Source: Microbacterium hibisci (GTDB lineage Bacteria; Actinomycetota; Actinomycetes; Actinomycetales; Microbacteriaceae). From it: DNA of 64,000 bases. Positions 8,605-16,317 of this stretch are shown here, one piece after another. Location of the stretch: NCBI RefSeq assembly GCF_015278255.1, contig NZ_JADIJC010000007.1, forward strand, positions 1 to 64,000, read 5' to 3'. The translations under genes were made by a program, and so were the position numbers. Each line of letters begins with the position of its first letter. The stretch's first letter is position 1. The notes below the pieces were generated by a model. It was not told where the DNA came from. It did no database searches and saw nothing but the letters and a program-made list of their open reading frames with translations.

Positions 8605-9162
8605 GTGACACTCGAAGACGTCGCCCGCTCGGCGGGCGTCTCGCAGTCGACCGCGTCGCGCGTGCTCAACGGGTCGGCGCGCCGGGTCCGCCCCGAGAAC
8701 GAGGAGCGCGTGCGCACCGCCGCCGCGCGGCTCGGCTACGTCGTCGATCTGCGCGCGCAGGCCACGGCGGGCCGGCGCTCGAACGCCGTCGCCATCGTGG
8801 TGGGCTCGCTCCGGGATCCGGCCGCGATGCAGATCGCGGCCGGGATCCACGGCTGGGCGGACGCCCACGACTGCCTCGTCGCCGTGTCGGCCACCCGCCT
8901 CGACCGTGAGCGGGCGGCCGAACTCGTGCGGACGCTGCGCGGGCAGCGCCCGCGGGCGATCTTCGTCGTCGCGCGCGGAGCGGCGATCGCTCCCGGTGTC
9001 GGCCGCGAGCTCGCGCGCTACGCGGCGCACGGCGGCCGTCCCGTCGTGGTCGTCGCGGACGCCGGCTTCGACCAGGGTCGGCAGGCGGTCGCCGGCTTCG
9101 ACCAGGGTTGGCAGGCGGCCGCCCGCGCCCTGGGCGGGGACTGTCCGATTTTGTCCGATTGA
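8605..9162 (+). CDS. C-terminally truncated LacI-family regulator
   Basis: The product has about 185 residues, against about 335 for the family. The N-terminus is a full LacI helix-turn-helix (VTLEDVARSAGVSQSTASRV, then LNGSARRVRPEN). The start of the sensor domain (NAVAIVVGSLRDP) follows. The protein ends abruptly after the first sensor lobe with ALGGDCPILSD. GTG at 8605 gives the canonical LacI start; GTG at 8551 is an alternative overlapping the previous gene by 26 bases. The last part contains a 30-bp tandem duplication, and the final codons coincide with the GTCCG operator motif. No remnant of the missing C-terminal half is visible downstream. It may be a decayed gene or a ligand-blind DNA-binding protein. 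Confidence 0.75.
   Translation: MTLEDVARSAGVSQSTASRVLNGSARRVRPENEERVRTAAARLGYVVDLRAQATAGRRSNAVAIVVGSLRDPAAMQIAAGIHGWADAHDCLVAVSATRLDRERAAELVRTLRGQRPRAIFVVARGAAIAPGVGRELARYAAHGGRPVVVVADAGFDQGRQAVAGFDQGWQAAARALGGDCPILSD
9061..9120 (+). repeat. 30-bp tandem duplication inside the truncated lacI gene
   Basis: Bases 9061-9090 and 9091-9120 are two copies of a 30-bp unit starting GCCGGCTTCGACCAGGG, differing at two positions. They encode AGFDQGRQAV and AGFDQGWQAA in frame. The second copy looks like a slippage duplication. It lies just before the early stop of the regulator. Confidence 0.85.
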
Positions 9163-9164
9163 TC
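9142..9164 (+). promoter_or_regulatory. Putative operator upstream of the exo-lyase gene
   Basis: Two direct copies of TGTCCGATT (9142-9150 and 9152-9160), 10 bp apart, are followed by GATC. The repeats sit on one face of the helix. The same word occurs at the divergent promoter (3461-3471, minus strand) and in variant form at 4585. It overlaps the last codons of the truncated lacI and lies about 85 bp before the lyase start. Confidence 0.5.
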
Positions 9165-9245
9165 AGCGGGATCCTCGCCCGCCCCTAGTTTCGGTGGCGG
9201 TCGGAGCCAGCGACGGCTCCGCGGATTCATCGAGGAGTCATCGCC

Positions 9246-11990
9246 ATGGACATCAGTCGTCGAACACTGCTGCAGTCGACGGTCGCCGCCGGGGTCGCCG
9301 CGGCGTTCGTCTCGGGAGCGCCGTCCGCCGCCAGTGCGGCGCCGTCGGTTCGGGGAGCGTTCGGCCAGCCCGTCGCGGCGGCGCTGACCGGCCACGGCCC
9401 GGTGGCGCTCCGCTGGCTGGAGGGCGGCACACCCGCCCAGCTCGCGGCGGGGACGACGTGGGGCGTGCCGTGGCCGAAGGGCGCCCTCAGCCCTGAGCAG
9501 ACCTTCGCGCTCGTCTCCGACACCGGGGAGTCGGTGCCGGTGCAGAGCTGGCCGACCGGGTGGTGGCCGGACGGCTCGGTGAAATGGACCGCCCACGCGG
9601 TGAGCGGCTCGTCAGGTCGGGCCGCCGGATACTCGTTGCAGCCGGGCACGCCGGCGGCACCGGCATCCGCCATCTCGGTCGACGAGAACCGGGGCCGCGT
9701 CGTCGTCGACACCGGCGTCATCCGGGTCGAGTTCCCCAAGAACGGCCCGAACCTCGTCTCGACGATCCGTCGGGGCGAGACCGTGATCGCCCAGGACGGC
9801 CGGCTCGTCGCCGCGCGCCAGGACCGGCCCGACACGGACGGCGCCGAGAAGATCGCGCGCGAGTGGTTCAAGAGCGAGGTCGGCGAGGTGAAGGTCGAGC
9901 AGAAGGGCCCGGTGCGCGCGGTCGTCCGGGTGACGGGCACGCACCGCAAGGGCAACCGCAGCTGGCTTCCCTTCGACGTGCGGTTCTACCTCTACGCCGG
10001 CTCGGACGGCGTCCGCGTCGTGCACAGCTTCGTGTTCGACGGCGATGAGAACGCCGACTTCATCACGGGCCTCGGCCTCAGCTTCTCGGTGCCGCTGTCG
10101 ACCCAGCTGCACGACCGGCACGTCCGCTTCGCCGGGGAGGGCGCCGGCGTGCTCGGCGAGGCCGTCCGGGGAATCACGGGCCTGCGCCGCGATCCGGGAG
10201 CGGCGGCACGTGCCGCGCAGATCGCGGGCACCTGGACTCCCGACCCCGCCACGTGGGATCAGCGCGTGACCTCGCGGCTGCACTGGATCCCCGCGTGGGG
10301 CGACTACAGCCTCAGCCAGCTCACCGCGAACGGGTTCGAGATCCGCAAGCGCACGTCGGCCGGCCACTCGTGGATCCGCGTGGACTCGGGCCGTCGCGCG
10401 CGTGGCCTGGCCTACGTCGGCAGCCCGGCGGGCGGGCTGGCGTTCGGCATGCGCAACTTCTGGCAGCTCCACCCGACCGAGCTCGAGATCTCGGGCGCGG
10501 GCACCGACGTCGCGACGGCGACGACGTGGATGTGGTCGCCCAAGGCCGACGCGATGGACCTGCGGTTCTACCACGACGGCCTCGGGCAGGACACGTATCC
10601 CGAGCAGCTGGACGCCCTCGAGATCACCTACGAGGACTACGAGCCCGGGTTCGGCTCGCCGTACGGCACCGCACGCACGACCGAGCTCAGCTTCTGGGCG
10701 CTCGGCGCCACCCCGACGGCGGCGGACTTCAGCGCGCTCGCCGACGCCACCACGACCCCGCCGCTGCTGGTCAGCTCGCCCGAGCACAACCACGCGGCCG
10801 GCGTCTTCGGCTCGTGGGCGCCCGTCGACCGGTCCAACCTCGCGAAGGTCGCCGTCGAGGACAAGCTCGCCTTCATGCACCAGCACTACGTGCAGCAGGT
10901 CGATCAGCGTTCGTGGTACGGCTTCTGGGACTACGGCGACGTGATCCACGAGTACGACCGCGACCGGCACGTGTGGCGGTACGACATCGGCGGCTACGCG
11001 TGGGACAACTCCGAGCTCAGCACCGACATGTGGCTCTGGTACCACTATCTGCGCACCGGCGATGCCACGGCGTTCCGCTTCGCCGAGGCGATGACGCGCC
11101 ACACCGGCGAGGTCGACGTCTACCACCTCGGCAAGTACCGCGACCTCGGCACGCGCCACGGCATCATGCACTGGGGTGACAGCGCGAAGCAGCAGCGCAT
11201 CAGCAACGCCGGCTACCGTCGCTTCTACTACTTCCTCACCGCCGACGAGCGGGTGGGCGACCTGATGCGCGACCTGGTCGACGCCGACAAGACGTTCCTG
11301 GTGCTCGACCCCGTGCGCAAGATCCGCACGGACGAGTACACGCCGCAGCCCGACGCGCTGGGGGTCTCGAACACGACCGACTGGGGCGCCCTCGCGCTCG
11401 CGTGGCTGGCGGAGTGGGAGCGCAACGGCGATCCGATCGCCCAGACGAAGCTCGTCAACGGCGCGAAGACGATCGCCGCCATGCCCAACGGCTGGGCGCA
11501 GGGCGGGACGCTGCGGTACAACCTCGCCGACGGCACGTACGGCGAGGAGACCGAGCGCACCGTCGAGGTGGGCTCGCTCGACTCGGTGTTCGGCCTCATC
11601 GAGCTGATGACCGAGCTCATCGAGCTCATCGACGATCCCGAGGTCACCGCGAAGTGGGTCACGTACTGCCGCCTGTACAACGGCACCTCGGCCGAGCAGC
11701 GCGAGGCGACCGGCGTCTCGTGGGGCAGCCAGAACCTGCGGCAGGCCTACTCGCGCGCGACCGCCTACGCCGCGCACCAGCTCGGCGACGTCACCCTCGC
11801 CCAGCGCGCGTGGCGCGAGTTCCGCACCGGTCACGCCGGCTACCCCGAGGGCCTGGCCTTCGCCGCGACGCGCATCGACGGGCCCGCCGTGCTGAACCCG
11901 GTCGACGAGGCGCCGTTCAGCACCAACGCCAGCGCCCAGTACGGGCTCGCCGCCATCCAGTGCCTCGCCCTGGTGGGCGACCACATCTGA
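9246..11990 (+). CDS. Tat-exported YetA/PcRGLX-like exo-rhamnogalacturonan lyase family protein
   Basis: A 914-residue secreted protein. The N-terminus is a twin-arginine signal (MDISRRTLLQSTVAAGVAAA) ending near the Ala-rich ASAAPS site. The body resembles the PcRGLX/YetA family: an N-terminal domain beginning GPVALRWLEGG with GVPWPKGAL and WWPDGSVKW (residues about 50-115), a central beta-sandwich to about 430, and a C-terminal alpha/alpha toroid with SWYGFWDYGDVIHEYD, DNSELSTDMWLWYHYLRTGD and HWGDS. The fungal relative is an exo-acting rhamnogalacturonan lyase; activity here is inferred. GAGGAG at 9232-9237 supports the ATG. Directly followed by a TatA-like gene. Confidence 0.75.
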   Translation: MDISRRTLLQSTVAAGVAAAFVSGAPSAASAAPSVRGAFGQPVAAALTGHGPVALRWLEGGTPAQLAAGTTWGVPWPKGALSPEQTFALVSDTGESVPVQSWPTGWWPDGSVKWTAHAVSGSSGRAAGYSLQPGTPAAPASAISVDENRGRVVVDTGVIRVEFPKNGPNLVSTIRRGETVIAQDGRLVAARQDRPDTDGAEKIAREWFKSEVGEVKVEQKGPVRAVVRVTGTHRKGNRSWLPFDVRFYLYAGSDGVRVVHSFVFDGDENADFITGLGLSFSVPLSTQLHDRHVRFAGEGAGVLGEAVRGITGLRRDPGAAARAAQIAGTWTPDPATWDQRVTSRLHWIPAWGDYSLSQLTANGFEIRKRTSAGHSWIRVDSGRRARGLAYVGSPAGGLAFGMRNFWQLHPTELEISGAGTDVATATTWMWSPKADAMDLRFYHDGLGQDTYPEQLDALEITYEDYEPGFGSPYGTARTTELSFWALGATPTAADFSALADATTTPPLLVSSPEHNHAAGVFGSWAPVDRSNLAKVAVEDKLAFMHQHYVQQVDQRSWYGFWDYGDVIHEYDRDRHVWRYDIGGYAWDNSELSTDMWLWYHYLRTGDATAFRFAEAMTRHTGEVDVYHLGKYRDLGTRHGIMHWGDSAKQQRISNAGYRRFYYFLTADERVGDLMRDLVDADKTFLVLDPVRKIRTDEYTPQPDALGVSNTTDWGALALAWLAEWERNGDPIAQTKLVNGAKTIAAMPNGWAQGGTLRYNLADGTYGEETERTVEVGSLDSVFGLIELMTELIELIDDPEVTAKWVTYCRLYNGTSAEQREATGVSWGSQNLRQAYSRATAYAAHQLGDVTLAQRAWREFRTGHAGYPEGLAFAATRIDGPAVLNPVDEAPFSTNASAQYGLAAIQCLALVGDHI

Positions 11991-12001
11991 GGAGGCAGGC
12001 C

Positions 12002-12190
12002 ATGCTCGCCAACATCAACGGCATGCACCTCATCCTGGTGCTCGTCGTCGTGCTCCTGCTCTTCGGTGCCGCGCGCCTCCCGGCGCTCGCGAAGGGCGTC
12101 GGCCAGTCGGTGCGGATCCTCAAGACCGAGACGAAGAGCTCGCCGGCCGAGCCGCCCTCTGCCGACGGCGCCTCCCGCGGCGAGACCTGA
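12002..12190 (+). CDS. TatA/E-like small membrane protein
   Basis: A 62-residue protein with a short periplasmic start, one hydrophobic helix (LILVLVVVLLLFGAARLPAL) and a following amphipathic segment (AKGVGQSVRILKTETK). This is the TatA layout: hydrophobic helix, FG hinge, LP and a basic amphipathic helix. TatA subunits form the translocation pore for folded, twin-arginine-tagged proteins. A strong GAGGAGG at 11991-11997 drives the ATG at 12002. It begins 11 bases after the Tat-exported lyase, so it is likely co-transcribed and may be a dedicated or dosage-boosting paralogue rather than the housekeeping TatA. TatB and TatC are not in the window. Confidence 0.8.
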   Translation: MLANINGMHLILVLVVVLLLFGAARLPALAKGVGQSVRILKTETKSSPAEPPSADGASRGET

Positions 12191-12200
12191 CCGGAGCAGG

Positions 12201-12225
12201 CGGATGCCGCAGCCCCCGGCATCCG
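12201..12225. terminator. Hairpin after the TatA-like gene
   Basis: CGGATGCCG at 12201-12209 pairs with CGGCATCCG at 12217-12225, with a 7-nt loop. It is ten bases after the stop of the TatA-like gene, a normal place for termination of the plus-strand operon. Confidence 0.55.
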
Positions 12226-12249
12226 TGCTCCACCGGGTCTGAATCGCGA

Positions 12250-12290
12250 AAGGGTGGATCCCGCACAGCAGCTGTGCGGGATCCACCCTT
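12250..12290. terminator. Long perfect inverted repeat between convergent operons
   Basis: The 20-base arm at 12250-12269 (AAGGGTGGATCCCGCACAGC) is perfectly complementary to 12271-12290 with a one-base centre. It lies between the plus-strand lyase/TatA unit and the minus-strand dehydrogenase ending at 12327. The position fits a bidirectional terminator, and the stem is unusually long and perfect. Confidence 0.7.
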
Positions 12291-12326
12291 CGGCGATTCC
12301 GGCCGTTCGGTCGAGCCGGGCGAGCT

Positions 12327-13454
12327 CTAGAGCGTCGCGGCCAGCGGGTCGAAGTCCGCGGGGAGCGAGCCGACCTCGCCGAGCGTGCTCTCGACGGTGA
12401 CGTAGGCGTGGGACGCCGCCGCCTCTTCGATCGACAGCAGCGTGTCGAGCACGTGGTAGCCGAACTCGCCCGTGGCCACGTGCGGGCGGCCGGCGCGGAT
12501 CGAGCGGGCCATGTCGAGCAGACCCAGGCCGCGGCCGGCGAGCACGCCCTCCTGCGGCACCTGGATGACCTCCTGCTCGCTGACCGACGCGTCGGTCATG
12601 GGGCGGGTGATCGTGATGTCGCCGCCGAACGTGTTCGGGTCGGGGATGACGATCGTGCCCTCGGTGCCGTTGATCTCGACGATGCCGTGGCGCCGCAGCG
12701 GCGAGTCGGTGCTGTACAGGCTCTGCGCCTGACCGCCCCGCTCGAAGTCCATGAGCACCGAGAGCGTCGAGGGGATCTCGACCGGGAACTCCTGGCCGGC
12801 GAGCTCGCCCGACTTCACCGTGCGGGTCGGGACGCCCTGCAGGCCGAGCGCGGCGACCGATGCCACCGGGCCGAACACGTGCAGCAGCGTCGACACGTAG
12901 TAGGGGCCCATGTCGAGCAGCGGGCCGGCGCCCTTGGCGTAGAGGAACGCCGGGTTCGGGTGCCAGAGCTCGGGACCCTGCCACTGGAACGTCGTCGTCG
13001 CGAACAGCGGGCGACCGATGTCGCCGCGCGCGATCGCGCGCTTGGCGGTCTGCACACCCGGGCCGAGCACGGTGTCGGGCGCGACGCCGACGCGCAGGCC
13101 CGCGGCATCCGCCGTCTTCAGCAGTCGCTGCGACTCCTCGCGGTCGATGCCGATCGGCTTCTCGGTCCACACGTGCTTGCCGGCGCCGATGATCGCCTCC
13201 GATACCTCGACGTGCACCGCCGGGATCGTGAGGTTCACGACGATGTCGATGTCGGGGTCGTTCAGCACGAGGTCGACGCCGCCCGCGCGGGGCACGCCGT
13301 ACTTCTCGGCCTGCGCCTTGGCGCGGTCCTCGAGCAGGTCTCCGATCGCGATGACGCGCACATCGGGGAAGCTCGTCAGATGCGTGAGGTACTGGTCGCT
13401 GATGTTTCCCGCGCCGATGATGCCGACGCCGACGGCTGCGCTGGAGGCCGCCAT
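12327..13454 (-). CDS. Gfo/Idh/MocA family sugar oxidoreductase
   Basis: A 375-residue NAD(P)-dependent sugar dehydrogenase. The Rossmann motif GIIGAGNIS is at residues about 9-17, followed by the family EKPIG (WTEKPIGID) that carries the catalytic Lys and binds cofactor. The C-terminal domain includes APDTVLGPGVQ and PLLDMGPYYVSTLLHVFGPV. ATG at 13454 shares one base with the stop of the upstream isomerase (TGATG), which fixes the start; a 540-residue frame is read-through. It closely resembles the other dehydrogenase of this window at 42514-43620, down to the APDTVLG.GVQTA and LDMGPYYV segments. Together with the isomerase it probably oxidises or isomerises an unusual sugar or cyclitol. Confidence 0.85.
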   Translation of the reverse strand: MAASSAAVGVGIIGAGNISDQYLTHLTSFPDVRVIAIGDLLEDRAKAQAEKYGVPRAGGVDLVLNDPDIDIVVNLTIPAVHVEVSEAIIGAGKHVWTEKPIGIDREESQRLLKTADAAGLRVGVAPDTVLGPGVQTAKRAIARGDIGRPLFATTTFQWQGPELWHPNPAFLYAKGAGPLLDMGPYYVSTLLHVFGPVASVAALGLQGVPTRTVKSGELAGQEFPVEIPSTLSVLMDFERGGQAQSLYSTDSPLRRHGIVEINGTEGTIVIPDPNTFGGDITITRPMTDASVSEQEVIQVPQEGVLAGRGLGLLDMARSIRAGRPHVATGEFGYHVLDTLLSIEEAAASHAYVTVESTLGEVGSLPADFDPLAATL

Positions 13455-14275
13455 CAGCGGGCGTCCTTCGCGGCGGCGAGCGTCTCGTCGAGGTAGACGC
13501 GGCTCTGCTCGACGGCGTCGAAGAGGTCGCCGCCGAAGTGGTCGAACTCCACGATGGCGACCTCGAGAGCCGGCGCGGCGGCGATCGCCTGCGCGAGCGG
13601 AACGACACCCTGACCGGCGGGCACCTGGTCTGCCGGCGGGTAGGCGGCGACGGCCTCGGGGTCGAGCGTGCCGTCCTTGACGTGCACCGCGATGACGCGG
13701 TCGCCGAGGGTCTTCAGCAGCGCGGGGGAGTCGACGCCGGCGCGGGCGACCCAGTACAGGTCGACCTCGAGCACGACGCGGGGGTCGAGCAGCTCGGCGA
13801 ACAGCTCGAGACCGGTCTTGCCGTCGAAGGTCGACTCGAGCTCGTGCGCGTGGTTGTGGTAGCCGACGCGGATGCCGCGGGCGGCGCCGATCTCCGCCGC
13901 GGCGTTGAGCTGCCGGGCGATGTCGGCGATGTGCTCTTCGCTCTTCCACAGGGCGGGGTCGGTGTAGGGCTCGATCACCGTCGTCATGCCGAGAGCGTCA
14001 GCGGCGTCGAAGACCTCCTCGGCGGCGGGGACCGGACGGCTGGTCGTCGTGCCGTCGGGGTTGACGAACGAGGTCGACGCGAGGAACGCGTGACCCGTCG
14101 GCGCGGCGATGCCGTGGGCCTTCAGGGCGGCGGCGAGGGGCTCGGCACGGCGCACGAAGTCGTAGGGCTCGGCGGCGGTGAAGCCGCGCGAGGCGAGCTC
14201 GGCGAGGGTGCCCTCGAGGTCGGCCTCGAGCGCGTCCCTCACGGTGAACAGCTGGATGGATGTCTGGACCGGCAT
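13454..14275 (-). CDS. Sugar phosphate isomerase/epimerase family (TIM barrel)
   Basis: A 273-residue protein of the xylose-isomerase-like TIM-barrel superfamily. The N-terminus MPVQTSIQLFTVRDALEADL is typical. Metal- and substrate-binding stretches are visible: GYHNHAHELE, VLEVDLYWVARAG, IAVHVKDGTL and VEFDHFGGD. AAGGAG about eight bases upstream marks the ATG at 14275; a start at 14350 would run through the operator. It is the first gene of a two-gene unit with the dehydrogenase and divergent from a TetR regulator. Members of this family act on 3-keto sugars, inososes or hydroxypyruvate; the substrate here is unknown. Confidence 0.82.
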   Translation of the reverse strand: MPVQTSIQLFTVRDALEADLEGTLAELASRGFTAAEPYDFVRRAEPLAAALKAHGIAAPTGHAFLASTSFVNPDGTTTSRPVPAAEEVFDAADALGMTTVIEPYTDPALWKSEEHIADIARQLNAAAEIGAARGIRVGYHNHAHELESTFDGKTGLELFAELLDPRVVLEVDLYWVARAGVDSPALLKTLGDRVIAVHVKDGTLDPEAVAAYPPADQVPAGQGVVPLAQAIAAAPALEVAIVEFDHFGGDLFDAVEQSRVYLDETLAAAKDAR

Positions 14276-14356
14276 CGGTCGCACTCCTTCGTTGTCTGCT
14301 TCGACGGGGTCTGCGGTTCGTCGGCGGGCGGGCGGCCCGGCCGGCATCACGCTACC

Positions 14357-14384
14357 ATGAAAACCTCCACGTGGAGGTTTTCAT
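14357..14384. promoter_or_regulatory. TetR-type operator, 28-bp perfect palindrome
   Basis: ATGAAAACCTCCAC (14357-14370) is the exact reverse complement of GTGGAGGTTTTCAT (14371-14384). The site lies between the divergent isomerase and TetR genes, 17 bases before the TetR start. Its length and symmetry fit a TetR-family dimer site controlling both directions. Confidence 0.85.
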
Positions 14385-14400
14385 TCGCTAGCATGGTCGC

Positions 14401-15024
14401 ATGACCGACGAAGAGCCCTCGTCCGCCCTGCGCGGGTCGTATGCGAAGGGCGTCGCGCGTCGGCAGGAGATCCTGGATCGAGCCATCGAGGTGTTCGCGC
14501 GACGGGGTTCGGACCGCACGAGCCTCCGCGCGATCGCCGAGGAGGTCGGCGTCACCCACGCCGCGCTGAAGCACTACTTCGGGTCGCTCGAGGAGCTGCT
14601 GGTGGCGGTGTACCGGCAGTCGGAGCATCGCGGCGACGACTGGGAGCCGGTGCCCCTCGACGTCACGCCGACCGAGCTGCTGCGCCGGTGGAGCGATGCC
14701 AACCACGAGGTGCAGGGGCTCGTGCAGCTGTACTCGTCGCTCGTCGCCTCGGCGCTCGAGGAAGGGCACCCGGCCGCGCGTGCATTCGCCACCGAACGCT
14801 TCGCCCGTGTGCGCGGCGAGATCGCCGACCGTGTGCGCTACAACCAGGCGGCGGGCCGCATCAGGGCCGACGTCGACCCCGTAGCGGTCGCGGCGCTCGT
14901 GATCGCGGCATCCGACGGTCTGCAGACCCAGTGGCTGCTCGACCCCGATGCGCCGCAGCACGCCGCGCTGGCGCTCCTCGACCAGCTGCTCTCGGTTCCG
15001 GATGCCGCGACCCGGCCGGCGTGA
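14401..15024 (+). CDS. TetR/AcrR-family transcriptional regulator
   Basis: A 207-residue TetR-family repressor. The HTH covers residues about 20-66: RQEILDRAIEVFARRGSDR, SLRAIAEEVGVTHAALKHYF and GSLEELL. The C-terminal all-helical domain would bind ligand and dimerise. ATG at 14401 lies 17 bases after the palindromic operator, so the gene is probably autoregulated and also represses the divergent isomerase/dehydrogenase unit. The ligand is unknown but is probably the sugar or derivative processed by those enzymes. Confidence 0.9.
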   Translation: MTDEEPSSALRGSYAKGVARRQEILDRAIEVFARRGSDRTSLRAIAEEVGVTHAALKHYFGSLEELLVAVYRQSEHRGDDWEPVPLDVTPTELLRRWSDANHEVQGLVQLYSSLVASALEEGHPAARAFATERFARVRGEIADRVRYNQAAGRIRADVDPVAVAALVIAASDGLQTQWLLDPDAPQHAALALLDQLLSVPDAATRPA

Positions 15025-15030
15025 CGCGAA

Positions 15031-15056
15031 CCGGCCCGCGTGACGCGGTGGGCCGG
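15031..15056. terminator. Hairpin between convergent genes
   Basis: CCGGCCC at 15031-15037 pairs with GGGCCGG at 15050-15056, and an inner GCG/CGC pairing extends the stem. It lies just after the TetR stop and before the stop of the small membrane protein gene on the other strand, so it could terminate both. Confidence 0.5.
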
Positions 15057-15093
15057 CGGCGCCCCGCCGCGGCGCTGCACCGCGTGAGGCGGG

Positions 15094-15417
15094 TCAGCCC
15101 CGCAGGAGCAGGCCGAGGAAGGGCCCGATCGCGATGGCCGACGCGGCCGTGACGATCGCAAGGCCCAGCGCGAACCACCGCCAGTACCACGAGAGCATCA
15201 GCAGCACGGAGCCCGCGAGTACGACGAGGAACGGCAGCATCAGCACGAGCACGCCGCCGCTGCCGACCGTGATCCCGGAAGCGAGGGTGAGGAGCACGAA
15301 CAGCACCACCAGGTCGAAGACCAGCAGACCGGCCCCGGCGAGCAGTCCCAGCCCGACCCCCGGCCTCCGACGCGCATCGGGCGGCCCGGCGAGCGGGTCA
15401 CCGGCGCGCGAGGTCAT
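15094..15417 (-). CDS. Small hypothetical membrane protein
   Basis: A 107-residue protein with a Pro/Arg-rich cytoplasmic N-terminus (about 20 residues) and three closely spaced hydrophobic segments, roughly residues 22-46, 54-74 and 80-104. I recognise no family. It lies downstream of the YidC gene on the same strand with a 60-bp gap, so it may belong to that unit. Confidence 0.6.
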   Translation of the reverse strand: MTSRAGDPLAGPPDARRRPGVGLGLLAGAGLLVFDLVVLFVLLTLASGITVGSGGVLVLMLPFLVVLAGSVLLMLSWYWRWFALGLAIVTAASAIAIGPFLGLLLRG

Positions 15418-15477
15418 GCGGCGAGGGTAGCGCCCGGGGTCGGCGCCGCGCGAGACGCGTGCTACACCCCGTGCGGA

Positions 15478-16230
15478 TCAGCCCGCCGCGAGAGGGTAGC
15501 GCCGGCGCAGCAGCACCCGCTGCACCAGCGTCCACGCGACGGTCGTCGCGAGGTACAGTGCGGCGGCGAGCGGCACGAACAGCGCGAAGACGGCCGTCGT
15601 GAACTGCAGCACCCCCGCGAGCCTCGCCATGCCCGCACCGGCCAGTGGCGAAGCATCCGCCGAATCGTCGACGGGCGGCCGGAACGCGCGCCGGGTGATC
15701 TCGGCGACCACGACGATCACCGAGATCACCCCGGCGAACACCCCGAGGGTCGCGGCGGATGCGGCCCCCGACGAGATCGCGGCCACGAGACTCGTGCCCA
15801 GCCCCACGCCGAACAGTTCCTCGGAGAGGAGCGCGTTCGCGTGGCCGGCGATGGCGGTGTGGAGGAACAGCGCGTAGACGACCGCGACGACCGGCGCCTG
15901 GGCGAGCATCGGCAGACAGCCCGCGAACGGGGATGCCTTCTCGTCGGCGTAGAGCTTCATCGTCTCGCGCTGCAGGCGCTCGGGGTCGCGCTTGTGGCGC
16001 TGCTGCAGAGCCCTCAGCCTGGGCGCGAGGCGGCTGCGCATCTGCTCCGCTTTCGCCTGCGCGATGCCGGTCGGCACGAGCGCCGCGCGCACCAGCAGCG
16101 TGAGGAGGACGACGGATGCCGCGGCCGCGGCCGATCCGGCGACAGGCTCGAGCAGCGCCGCGAGCCACATGACGAGGGTGTAGGCCGCGTCGAGGATCGC
16201 GGCGATGGGCGGGAAGGCGTAGAGGTCCAT
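15478..16230 (-). CDS. YidC/Oxa1-family membrane protein insertase (short actinobacterial type)
   Basis: A 250-residue integral membrane protein of the YidC/Oxa1/Alb3 family, which inserts proteins into the cytoplasmic membrane. The first helix is followed by a cytoplasmic loop rich in charge (QAKAEQMRSRLAPRLRALQQ and KRDPERLQRETMKLY), then the conserved FAGCLPMLAQAPVVAVVYAL stretch and further helices. The conserved hydrophilic-groove Arg is probably in LVRAALVPTGIAQAK. It is shorter than the housekeeping YidC and lacks a large periplasmic domain, so it is likely a second paralogue. It is paired with an upstream DUF6412-like gene. Confidence 0.85.
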   Translation of the reverse strand: MDLYAFPPIAAILDAAYTLVMWLAALLEPVAGSAAAAASVVLLTLLVRAALVPTGIAQAKAEQMRSRLAPRLRALQQRHKRDPERLQRETMKLYADEKASPFAGCLPMLAQAPVVAVVYALFLHTAIAGHANALLSEELFGVGLGTSLVAAISSGAASAATLGVFAGVISVIVVVAEITRRAFRPPVDDSADASPLAGAGMARLAGVLQFTTAVFALFVPLAAALYLATTVAWTLVQRVLLRRRYPLAAG

Positions 16231-16317
16231 GGGTTCGTCCGTTCGTCCGGTGTCTATTCGTGGCGTGCGGCCACGAAGGCACCGGCGGACGACCTCGTGC
16301 GGAGGACGGACGACGGG

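Noticed and set aside
9163-9245. A frameshifted remainder of the LacI sensor domain after the early stop
   Set aside because: The 80 bases before the lyase start are promoter-like and do not encode LacI sequence in any frame, so a simple frameshift does not explain the truncation.
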